A stretch of 64,000 nt of DNA from NCBI RefSeq assembly GCF_040930455.2, contig NZ_CP170494.1. The stretch is one strand, 5' to 3'. Below are positions 1 through 7,616 of the stretch, piece after piece. The position numbers and the translations under genes are program-made. A model generated the notes under the pieces. The model saw only the letters and a program-made list of their open reading frames with translations. It was not told the DNA's origin and did not search any database. The stretch's first letter is position 1; every line of letters starts with the position of its first letter. Source of the stretch: Neopusillimonas maritima (lineage in GTDB: Bacteria; Pseudomonadota; Gammaproteobacteria; Burkholderiales; Burkholderiaceae_B).

Positions 1-1349
1 TAAAGGCGTCTGGTTTAGCGTGTTTGCTGATTGAGGGTGGCCCATACGGAACAACCTGTGCCCGTGTCGGATGCATGCCTTCAAAACTGCTTATTGCGGC
101 GGCGGAAGCCGCACACCATGCGCGCCATACAGCAGAGTTCGGTGTTCATGTTCAAGGCGAGGTTCAGGTTAACGGACGCGAGGTCATGAGTCGTGTCCGG
201 CGTGAGCGCGATCGATTCGTGGGGTTTGTCCTTGAGGCCGTTCAGGGTTTTGATCCGGCCGATCGTTTGCAGGGCTCTGCGCGATTCCTGTCCAACACAG
301 AATTGCAGGTCGGCAATCATACCCGCGTTACGGCTTCACGCATTATTATCGCTACCGGCTCGTCACCCGTCATCCCGCCCATGTATCAGGGCCTGGGAGA
401 TCGTTTGGTGGTGAATGATGATGTATTCAACTGGGAAAAGCTGCCTGAAAGTGTGCTTGTTGTGGGCCCGGGCGTTATTGGTATGGAGTTGGGGCAGGCA
501 TTGTCACGTCTTGGGGTGCGTGTTCAACTTTTGGGGCGCAGCCCGTCGGTTGGCGGAATTGCCGACCCCCGGGTGTTGGAATCAGCGCTGGCGGCTTTTC
601 ACGACGAGTTGGACCTGGCACCGTGCGCTGAAGTTCATTCGGTTGAGAAGCAGACGCATGGCGTGCGTGTGTGCTTTACGCCTGAAGGCGGCGCACGGCG
701 CGAAGCAACCTATGAGTATGTGTTGATGGCGGTAGGGCGCAGCCCCAATTTTGACGCGCTCGAACTTGCGAACACTTCAGCGCATTTCAATGACCAAAAC
801 AAACCGGTTTTTGACACCGACACTTTACAGGTTAAAAACACGCCTATTTTTCTTGCCGGCGATGTGAACGGCCAGATGCCGCTTTTGCACGAGGCGGCGG
901 ACGATGGGCGTTTTGCCGCGTTGAATGCCGTTCATTATCCGCAGGTTGAAGCGTTCAAGCGGCGTGCGCCCGTTTCCGTGGTGTTTACGGACCCGCAGCT
1001 GATGTGGGTGGGCCGGCGCTTCAATCAATTGGACCCTGCCGAAACAGTCGTGGGTGAGGTGAGTTTTGCCAACCAGGGGCGAGCTCGCGTTATTCTTAAA
1101 AATAAAGGGTTGTTGCGTGTTTATGCCGACCGTTGTTCCGGGCAATTCCTGGGCGCCGAAATGGCAGGGCCGGCCGCCGAGCATCTGGCACATCTTTTAG
1201 CCTGGTCGCATCAGCAAAAGCTCACCATCAGGCAGATGCTGGCTATGCCGTTTTATCATCCTGTTATCGAGGAAGGCTTACGCACGGCTTTGCGTGACGC
1301 CGACGGCCAAGTGTGTTGTGATCCCGCTGATCCTTCGGTAGGCGGCTAG
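1..1349 (+). CDS. Dihydrolipoyl dehydrogenase-like flavoprotein (5' truncated by window edge)
   Basis: FAD- and NAD-dependent disulfide oxidoreductase of the dihydrolipoyl dehydrogenase family. The frame is open back to the window edge (Lys-Ala-Ser-Gly-Leu-Ala-Cys precede Leu-Leu-Ile-Glu-Gly-Gly), so the true start lies outside. The redox-active pair is visible in GTTCARVGCMPSK (C-x4-C). An NAD-binding motif VGPGVIGMELG, an FAD-contacting FLAGDVNG and the C-terminal catalytic His-Glu pair in YHPVIEEGLRTALRD are also present, so all catalytic parts are intact. It has no lipoyl domain, unlike the E3 of the PDH operon at 12086, and is clearly divergent from it. It could be an E3 for another complex or a different family member such as a mercuric- or glutathione-reductase-like enzyme; the physiological substrate is not certain. 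Confidence 0.85.
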   Translation, partial: KASGLACLLIEGGPYGTTCARVGCMPSKLLIAAAEAAHHARHTAEFGVHVQGEVQVNGREVMSRVRRERDRFVGFVLEAVQGFDPADRLQGSARFLSNTELQVGNHTRVTASRIIIATGSSPVIPPMYQGLGDRLVVNDDVFNWEKLPESVLVVGPGVIGMELGQALSRLGVRVQLLGRSPSVGGIADPRVLESALAAFHDELDLAPCAEVHSVEKQTHGVRVCFTPEGGARREATYEYVLMAVGRSPNFDALELANTSAHFNDQNKPVFDTDTLQVKNTPIFLAGDVNGQMPLLHEAADDGRFAALNAVHYPQVEAFKRRAPVSVVFTDPQLMWVGRRFNQLDPAETVVGEVSFANQGRARVILKNKGLLRVYADRCSGQFLGAEMAGPAAEHLAHLLAWSHQQKLTIRQMLAMPFYHPVIEEGLRTALRDADGQVCCDPADPSVGG

Positions 1350-1354
1350 GTTTG

Positions 1355-2014
1355 CTATTGCAATAAAGTACGTACGCCGTCGGTTAATACATCAACCGAT
1401 TCGGAATCGGCGGCAAGGTAACGCGCTTTGCCGTTTTCATCGAAAATATAAATGCCGCGGCTATGTGCAACCTCGTAGCGTTCAGGTTCGTTGCTGCTGG
1501 GTTCTTCTATTTGATAGGCAACCCGGTAACGCCGTGCGACGTCTGCTATTTGTTTTTCAGAGCCGGTTAAACCGATGGCGTGACTGTCGAACGCCTGCAC
1601 GTATGCTTGCAGTTTTTCCGCGGTGTCACGGTGAGGGTCGACACTGATGAATAAAATACGAACCTGGTCGGCGTCGGGTCCCAGCTTTTGCATAACCTGT
1701 GCCAGTTGCGCCATGGTAGTGGGGCATATGTCTGGGCAACTGGCATAGCCGAAGAACAACATAACGATATTGCCTCGGAAAGCCTGTGCGGTAACCGGTT
1801 CGTTATCTGGGCCGATCAGCTCAAACCTTAAGTCGGGCAAAAAGCCGCGAATGTTGTGTAAGCGGGTTGTTTCTTCCTTGGCGTTGACTGTTTCGACCGG
1901 GTTCGCTTGTGCACTCGTTGCCGGCGTGGTCAGGAAAATGGCGCTCGCCAGGATTGCGCCAATCAGGCCGGCTGGGTAACGCCGAGGTGAAAGCCTTAAA
2001 AATGTGCGTTTCAT
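1355..2014 (-). CDS. SCO1/SenC family copper chaperone
   Basis: Thioredoxin-fold protein of the SCO/PrrC family, which delivers copper to the CuA site of cytochrome oxidase or acts as a thiol-disulfide reductase outside the membrane. The copper-binding Cys pair is seen in SCPDICPT (C-x3-C) and the third ligand His in VAHSRGIYIF. An N-terminal hydrophobic stretch (about residues 15-35, ending in ATSAQA) is a signal peptide or anchor. The chosen ATG at 2014 lies 2 nt after the stop of the upstream peptidase gene; a TTG two codons earlier would overlap that stop. Length 219 aa is normal. It is the last gene of the minus-strand run that begins with the sensor kinase at 7344. No oxidase genes are near. 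Confidence 0.88.
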   Translation of the reverse strand: MKRTFLRLSPRRYPAGLIGAILASAIFLTTPATSAQANPVETVNAKEETTRLHNIRGFLPDLRFELIGPDNEPVTAQAFRGNIVMLFFGYASCPDICPTTMAQLAQVMQKLGPDADQVRILFISVDPHRDTAEKLQAYVQAFDSHAIGLTGSEKQIADVARRYRVAYQIEEPSSNEPERYEVAHSRGIYIFDENGKARYLAADSESVDVLTDGVRTLLQ

Positions 2015-2016
2015 TA

Positions 2017-4083
2017 TCAAACGTCCAAGGGTTGTTCCGTCATGCCATTGTGACGCAACAGGGCGTCAATTTGCGGTTCGCGGCCGCGAAAAGCCTGAAA
2101 TGAGGCCTGCGCGGGGCGCGAAGCCCCTACGGCAAGAATTTCATCTACAAATTTTGTGCCTACGGGAGCGATCAGTGTGTTTCCCAGACCATGCGTTTGG
2201 GCATATTCTTCAAACGCGGCGTAGGCGTCGGCCGACAGTACCTCGGCCCATTTGTAGCTATAGTAGCCGGCAGCGTAGCCGCCTGCAAACAAATGTGAAA
2301 ACGTATGAGGAAAGCGATGCCATTCCGGCGGAAACAAAACGGCCACGTCTTGGCGAACCGTACTCAATGTGTTCAGTACCTCTTCAATGGCCAACCCGGA
2401 ATGGTGGTTGTGAATCTGCATATCGAAAAGCGAAAATTCAATTTGTCGCACCATTTGCATGCCACTTTGAAAGTTGCGCGCCACCACCATTTTCTTGAAC
2501 AAGGTATGAGGCAAAGGTGCATTGTCATTTACATGACCGGATAATTTCTGAATCGAAGCCCATTCCCAACAGAAATTCTCCATAAATTGCGAGGGCAGTT
2601 CAATGGCGTCCCATTCCATATTCGAGAACGCCGATGCGCCGGGATCGTCGACACGTGAAAGCAGGGCATGCAAGGCGTGGCCGCTTTCGTGAAACAGCGT
2701 AATGACGTCGTCGTGGGTAAGAAGCGACGCTTGATTTTCCTGCGGAGCAGGGAAGTTGCAGGTAAGGTAAATAACCGGGGTGACCAATGTGCCGTCAACA
2801 CGCTGGCGTGCCCGTTCACTGTCAACCCAGGCGCCGCTTTGCTTTCCCTGCCGCGCGTACAAATCCATTACCAAATAGCCGCACCGGTTCTCGCGAAGCA
2901 GTACTTCATAGGCCTGTGCATTGTGATGCCACAAAGGCAGTTTCACCGGTTTGAACGTGACCCCGAATAATTGCCCGACAATGTCAAAAAAACCGTCCAG
3001 TACTTTTTGTACCGGGAAATATTGACGCACCGACTCTTCGGAATAATCGTAGCGGTTTTCACGCAGGCGCTCCGACAAAAACGGAATATCCCACGGTTCC
3101 AGCGTGGCCATTTGGTAGTGCTCATGCGCAAACGCTTTCAATTGAGCAAGGTCATGCTGCGCATAAGGTTTGGCACGCTTGGCCAGATCCTGCAGGAACG
3201 ACAGAACCTGCTCGGGCGATTCCGCCATGCGGGTTTCAAGGCGCAGTTGCGCGAAATTCTGATATCCCAGCAACCGGGCTTCTTCAGCCCTTAGGTTTAG
3301 CAGCTGCTCAATGGCTTGCGTGTTATCGAAACGGGTATCGCCTTGTTCCGAGGCCAAAGTCCCAAACCCGCGATAAAGGGTTTCACGTAACGTGCGGTCT
3401 TGTGCATATTGCATCACCGGCAAGTAGCAGGGCATTTTCAGGGTGAAACGCCAACCCGTTTGACCGTTCTCTTTTGCCAGGGTTGCGGCGGCACTGATCA
3501 CGTCGGGCGGAATCCCCGTCAATCGGTCGGCATCCGTGACCAAGGTATGCCATTCGTCAACGGCATCCAGACAGTTCTCTGAAAACTTTTGCGAAATGCG
3601 CGCTTCTTCATCGGACAACGCCGCGTAGCGTTTGCGCGCCTCACCTTCCAATTGAACGCCACTCAGCCGGAAGTCGCGCAAGGCAAGTTCAATAATGCGC
3701 TGACGTACCGCGGGCAGTGTTTCATAGTGAGCACTGTCGCGTAGCTTCTGGTATTGGTCGTACAAGCCGCGATGTAGGCCAACCCAGGTGGAAAATTCGG
3801 TAATTTTAGGTAGACAGCGGTTATAGGCGTCGCGCAATGCGGGGGTGTTGACTACCGCGTTCAGGTGTCCTGCAACCGACCATGCACGCCAAAGTTTTGC
3901 GGATGAAACTTCATGCGGCTCAATCAGCGTGTCCCATTCAGCGGGGGTCGCGGGATCGGCAATGGTTTCAATGCATTGGCGCGTTTGCGCGATCAATTCG
4001 TCGATTGCCGGTTCGATGACGTCAGGGGTAATGTGTTCATAATCGATCAATTGATCGATTGGAACAAGCAAAGGGTTGGGCAT
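2017..4083 (-). CDS. prlC: Oligopeptidase A (M3 family metallopeptidase)
   Basis: Cytosolic zinc endopeptidase of family M3 that degrades oligopeptides and cleaved signal peptides. The zinc motif HESGH (H-E-x2-H) lies near residue 465, inside the usual LFHESGHALH context, and the third-ligand Glu is expected about 25 residues later in the WDAIELPSQ segment, which is present. At 688 aa it matches E. coli PrlC (680). The start lies 2 nt after the folD stop, and the SCO gene follows within 2 nt, so it is mid-operon. Distinguishing PrlC from Dcp-type dipeptidases rests on length and the C-terminal MFxxxG-type region (FAGGYAAGYYSYKWAE), which fits oligopeptidase A. Confidence 0.92.
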   Translation of the reverse strand: MPNPLLVPIDQLIDYEHITPDVIEPAIDELIAQTRQCIETIADPATPAEWDTLIEPHEVSSAKLWRAWSVAGHLNAVVNTPALRDAYNRCLPKITEFSTWVGLHRGLYDQYQKLRDSAHYETLPAVRQRIIELALRDFRLSGVQLEGEARKRYAALSDEEARISQKFSENCLDAVDEWHTLVTDADRLTGIPPDVISAAATLAKENGQTGWRFTLKMPCYLPVMQYAQDRTLRETLYRGFGTLASEQGDTRFDNTQAIEQLLNLRAEEARLLGYQNFAQLRLETRMAESPEQVLSFLQDLAKRAKPYAQHDLAQLKAFAHEHYQMATLEPWDIPFLSERLRENRYDYSEESVRQYFPVQKVLDGFFDIVGQLFGVTFKPVKLPLWHHNAQAYEVLLRENRCGYLVMDLYARQGKQSGAWVDSERARQRVDGTLVTPVIYLTCNFPAPQENQASLLTHDDVITLFHESGHALHALLSRVDDPGASAFSNMEWDAIELPSQFMENFCWEWASIQKLSGHVNDNAPLPHTLFKKMVVARNFQSGMQMVRQIEFSLFDMQIHNHHSGLAIEEVLNTLSTVRQDVAVLFPPEWHRFPHTFSHLFAGGYAAGYYSYKWAEVLSADAYAAFEEYAQTHGLGNTLIAPVGTKFVDEILAVGASRPAQASFQAFRGREPQIDALLRHNGMTEQPLDV

Positions 4084-4085
4084 AA

Positions 4086-4958
4086 TCAGGCTTCTTGCGT
4101 AGCAGATAAACTGACGCAGCGTTCGGCTGCTTCAAGCGTATTAACCAATAGCATGGCAATGGTCATGGGGCCTACGCCGCCGGGAACCGGAGTAATGGCA
4201 CCCGCAACTTCTTTTGCCGACTCGAACTCCACGTCGCCGACAAGGCGGCCGTCGGGGAGACGGTTGATGCCGACATCAATCACGGTGGCGCCGGGCTTGA
4301 TCATGTCACCGTTTACCATGCCAGGTTTGCCGGTTGCGACAACCAGGATGTCGGCGCGGCGCGTTTGCGCGGCAAGATCACGCGTTTTGGAGTTGCAGAG
4401 GGTGACCGTGGCCCCGGCAGCCAACAGCAGCATGGCCATGGGCTTGCCCACGATATTACTGGCGCCCACAATAACGGCTTCAGCACCCCATGGTGACACA
4501 TTCTCGGCTTCCAGCATCTTCATGACGCCATAGGGTGTACACGGGCGAAACAAAGGCTTGCCCGTCATGAGCAGCCCTGCATTGCTAATGTGGAAACCGT
4601 CGACGTCTTTGGCGGCGGAGATCGCTTCAATGACAATGTGCGAATTCAGGTGTGGCGGCAAGGGAAGTTGAACCAGAATACCGTGAATACGCGGGTCGTC
4701 ATTCAGTTTGTGTACGACAGACAATAGCTGCGCTTGCGAGATGTCTTTGTCAAGACGGATGATCTCGGAGTGCAAACCTGCTTTCTCGCATGCGGCGGCT
4801 TTGTTTCGCACGTAAACATGCGATGCCGGATCGTCACCCACAAGCACCACTGCCAAACCAGGTGTCACGCCTTGCGTTTTCAGGGTGGCGACCTGTTGTG
4901 CGACTTCCTCGCGAATGCTTGCGGCAAGGGCTTTTCCATCGATAATTCTTGCGGTCAT
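4086..4958 (-). CDS. folD: Bifunctional methylenetetrahydrofolate dehydrogenase/cyclohydrolase
   Basis: Interconverts 5,10-methylene-, methenyl- and 10-formyl-tetrahydrofolate in one-carbon metabolism, in the cytosol, using NADP. The FolD signatures are present: YVRNKAAACEKAG with the catalytic Lys, ILVQLPLPPHL, the PCTPYGVMKML segment, the nucleotide-binding VGASNIVGKPMA, and the C-terminal PVPGGVGPMTIAML. Length 290 aa is typical. Its ATG overlaps the TGA of the response-regulator gene (ATGA), so it appears translationally coupled to a two-component system, which is an unusual upstream partner. Downstream, prlC starts after 2 nt. Confidence 0.97.
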   Translation of the reverse strand: MTARIIDGKALAASIREEVAQQVATLKTQGVTPGLAVVLVGDDPASHVYVRNKAAACEKAGLHSEIIRLDKDISQAQLLSVVHKLNDDPRIHGILVQLPLPPHLNSHIVIEAISAAKDVDGFHISNAGLLMTGKPLFRPCTPYGVMKMLEAENVSPWGAEAVIVGASNIVGKPMAMLLLAAGATVTLCNSKTRDLAAQTRRADILVVATGKPGMVNGDMIKPGATVIDVGINRLPDGRLVGDVEFESAKEVAGAITPVPGGVGPMTIAMLLVNTLEAAERCVSLSATQEA

Positions 4959-5584
4959 ACAACGCCTTCGGAACGAGACAGGGCAATTTTCATGAGGTCG
5001 GCTACGGTGGTTACTTCAAGTTTTTCCATGATATTGGCGCGATGTGCTTCAACCGTTTTGATGCTGATATTGAGGTCGCCTGCAATTTGCTTGTTCAAAC
5101 GCCCGGCCACAATGCGTTCCAATACCTGTTGTTCGCGTGAAGTCAGCCGGCTGAGAATAGCCTGTTGGCTTTTTTGTTCTTGCAGCTTCGCGGCATCTTC
5201 CGTGGCTTGTTCCAGCATGCGGGCCACAATGCTGCGCAGGTCGGACTCGTTGAAGGGCTTTTCCAGAAAGTCGACTGCGCCTTTCTTAATGGTGGAGACG
5301 GCCATGGGAACGTCGCCGTGGCCGGTGATGAATACGATCGGAAGTGGCGCGTTTCGGGCCAACAACTCTTCCTGGAGTTCCAAACCGCTCATGCCGGGCA
5401 TTCGTACATCGGCGATTAAAACCGCAACCTGGTCAGCATCGTAAGTATTCAAAAACTCTTCTGCGCCACTGTATGCTTTAACACGATAGCCGTTGGCTTC
5501 GAGCAGCCAGCGCAATGAGTCGCGCACGGCCTCATCGTCATCGACAATGAAGACGGTATTGGAAACGGTGGTGGTTGTGGTCAT
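4955..5584 (-). CDS. FixJ-type response regulator (receiver plus LuxR HTH)
   Basis: DNA-binding response regulator. The receiver domain (about residues 10-125) has the acidic pocket Asp15-Asp17, the phospho-acceptor Asp59 in ADVRMPG and the Lys in the FLEKPF motif. A C-terminal LuxR/GerE helix-turn-helix (about 145-205) carries the NKQIAGDLNISIKTVEAHRA recognition segment. Length 209 aa is typical of the FixJ/TtrR/StyR class. It overlaps its kinase gene by 4 nt (ATGA) and folD by 4 nt. The pair sits back to back with aceE, so control of pyruvate dehydrogenase, or of its own operon, is a reasonable inference but not shown by the sequence. Confidence 0.92.
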   Translation of the reverse strand: MTTTTTVSNTVFIVDDDEAVRDSLRWLLEANGYRVKAYSGAEEFLNTYDADQVAVLIADVRMPGMSGLELQEELLARNAPLPIVFITGHGDVPMAVSTIKKGAVDFLEKPFNESDLRSIVARMLEQATEDAAKLQEQKSQQAILSRLTSREQQVLERIVAGRLNKQIAGDLNISIKTVEAHRANIMEKLEVTTVADLMKIALSRSEGVV

Positions 5585-7344
5585 GCTTGCAACTCCTGGT
5601 GATTCGGGTTGGGCCTGGTTTCGTTATTGTTGGATTCGCCTGCATTGGGCAGGGTAAAGCGGAAAATGGTTCCCCCCTCGGGATTCGCTGTGGCCCAGAG
5701 GCGCCCATGGTGGGATTCGATGATCGTGCGACAAATATTCAGCCCCATGCCGAGCCCCTCGGATTTGGTGCTGTAAAAGGGCTCGAAAAGACGTTCAGGA
5801 TCTTTCAGGCCATGGCCACGGTCGATTACCGCGAACTCAAGAACGGAAGATTGATCAGTTAACACAACGTGGAGTGTACGATATTCGCTATGCTCCATCG
5901 CCTCGACACCATTTTTCAGAAGATTCAATAATACCTGTTCTATCAGGATGGGGTCGGCCAGAACGTCGGGAAGCGTGTCGGGTAATGTTTTCTCAATGAG
6001 TACTTGTCGTTTGCGCGCGTCGATATCGGCGAAGGAAATGGCGTTATCAAGGATGCGCGCAGCCGGTACACGCTGGCGGCGCGGTTCGCTTCGTTTAACG
6101 AATTCGCGAATACGGCTGATAATTTTGCCTGCGCGCTCTGCCTGTTGTGCACTTTTACCCAGTGCATCCAGCAACATTTCGGGCGTGGCCCTATCCGATT
6201 TCACCATGGCCGAAGCCGCCATGTTGTAGTTAACAATCGCGGTTAAGGGTTGGTTCAGTTCGTGCGCCAACGATGAAGCCATTTCACCCATGGTCATCAA
6301 GCGGCTGGTTAACTGAATTTTCTCTTGTTGCATGCGCGATTCCTCCTCGTGCTGACGCCGCTCGGTAATGTCGCGCGCCACCTGAAGCCGCACGCGGCGA
6401 CCGTCTGTCCAGGCCAACATGCGATGCTGTACTTCGAACCAGCGTTGGGCGGAAGGGGAGTAGACTTCGATCAGTTCGTCGGTGAAACGGCCCAGGCGCC
6501 CACCCAACAGTTCACTGTGACCGCTTGACTGTGCGCCGAAAAAGCGGCGGTAGTTGCGGTTTGCAAAGAGTAGTTCGAGGCCTTCCGGCGTGTCGGCCAC
6601 AACGGAAATGGCATCATCCAGACCTTCAAGAACTGTCATGAAACGCTCATGGGCTGCGGTAAGGGCCTCGCGAATGCGTTTCGGCTCGGTGATGTCGGTC
6701 ATGGACGTCATCCAGCCGATTTGTTCGCCGTTTGCATCACGTAAAGGCGATACATACATACGCGCGGTAAAGCGCGAACCGTCGCGTCGCTGGGCTTCAA
6801 TTTCCAAACCGCTGCTTGGGGTTCGACCCGATAACAACAGGTCGAGTGTTTCCTGGTGCTCGGCATACTTGCCGGGAACCCAATACGGGAAGGGGGTTGT
6901 ACGGCCGATGAGATCGGCTTCATTCCAGCCTATCATGCGGCAAAAGGCGGGGTTCACGTAAGCGATACGGCCCTGCATGTCGAAGACGCGCATACCCGTT
7001 GACATGGAGTTCTCCATGGCACGTCGAAAGCCTGTTTCCGCAATGAGTGCTTCTTCTGCTTTGGTGCGAAAACGGGTGTAGCGCCATAAGGCCAGCAGGC
7101 TGACCACAATCACCAGCGATAAAGCCACAACCAGCATCATGAGCCGTTGTTGGCGAATTTCCTGGTCGATCGTGACGAACATGACACTGTCACTCTGGAT
7201 TCTTTGCATCCAGAAGAACACGCCCATGACGCAGAGATAAAGGATTAACACCACAAACGGCGTTAACCAGTAAAGACCGCGTCGCTTTTGCGCTTGTTCG
7301 TAAAAAGTCGTTGGGATCAGAGATTTCTTGTTAGGAGCAGCCAT
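5581..7344 (-). CDS. Membrane PAS-domain sensor histidine kinase
   Basis: Sensor kinase of the FixJ-type pair. Two hydrophobic segments (about residues 20-45 and 70-92) bracket a short extracytoplasmic loop, too short for a large sensor domain, so sensing is probably by the two cytoplasmic PAS domains (about 100-225 and 235-345; the first is followed by a PAC-type segment). The phospho-acceptor His is in SLAHELNQPLTAI, followed by the N box (LLNLLKNGVEAM) and G boxes (IDRGHGL and GLGMGLNICR). The start chosen is the ATG at 7344 (MAAPNKKS); an in-frame GTG at 7413 would add 23 unconvincing residues. Overlaps the regulator gene by 4 nt. No signal ligand can be assigned. Confidence 0.9.
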   Translation of the reverse strand: MAAPNKKSLIPTTFYEQAQKRRGLYWLTPFVVLILYLCVMGVFFWMQRIQSDSVMFVTIDQEIRQQRLMMLVVALSLVIVVSLLALWRYTRFRTKAEEALIAETGFRRAMENSMSTGMRVFDMQGRIAYVNPAFCRMIGWNEADLIGRTTPFPYWVPGKYAEHQETLDLLLSGRTPSSGLEIEAQRRDGSRFTARMYVSPLRDANGEQIGWMTSMTDITEPKRIREALTAAHERFMTVLEGLDDAISVVADTPEGLELLFANRNYRRFFGAQSSGHSELLGGRLGRFTDELIEVYSPSAQRWFEVQHRMLAWTDGRRVRLQVARDITERRQHEEESRMQQEKIQLTSRLMTMGEMASSLAHELNQPLTAIVNYNMAASAMVKSDRATPEMLLDALGKSAQQAERAGKIISRIREFVKRSEPRRQRVPAARILDNAISFADIDARKRQVLIEKTLPDTLPDVLADPILIEQVLLNLLKNGVEAMEHSEYRTLHVVLTDQSSVLEFAVIDRGHGLKDPERLFEPFYSTKSEGLGMGLNICRTIIESHHGRLWATANPEGGTIFRFTLPNAGESNNNETRPNPNHQELQA

Positions 7345-7616
7345 AGACCAGACATAAAGTTCAATGCTTATTTTACCCTTGTCCTTGAAGTCATTGAAAC
7401 TGCTTAGTTTCACGTCTTATTTTCATATTATGAAATATAGTGCCATAAAGTGAAATTTTGCTTGCTCAAAGCTGAACACTTTTCTAGAATGGCGTCAGCC
7501 TGGACTGACCGGCTTACCAGCCGAACACCCGTTTTCGCAGTGGGCGAGGATCATGCTACAACGGGCGAATGGGTGTGTTGGTCTATATGAAAAGCAAACT
7601 AACCAGGAGACTCCTA
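7345..7616. promoter_or_regulatory. Divergent regulatory region between the sensor kinase and aceE
   Basis: AT-rich non-coding stretch of 272 bases separating the two-component operon (minus) from the PDH operon (plus). It contains a perfect 7-1-7 inverted repeat, TTTCATA-T-TATGAAA at 7421-7435. Flanking copies of the half-motif TTTCAC (7408-7413) and GTGAAA (7450-7455) also form an inverted pair. These are candidate operator half-sites. A good ribosome-binding site AGGAGA at 7604-7609 precedes aceE. I cannot place -35/-10 elements with confidence. Confidence 0.5.

Noticed and set aside
2004..2498. A 164-codon plus-strand frame at the 3' end of prlC
   Set aside because: Overlaps two convincing minus-strand genes; Cys/Arg/Pro-rich translation without any domain.
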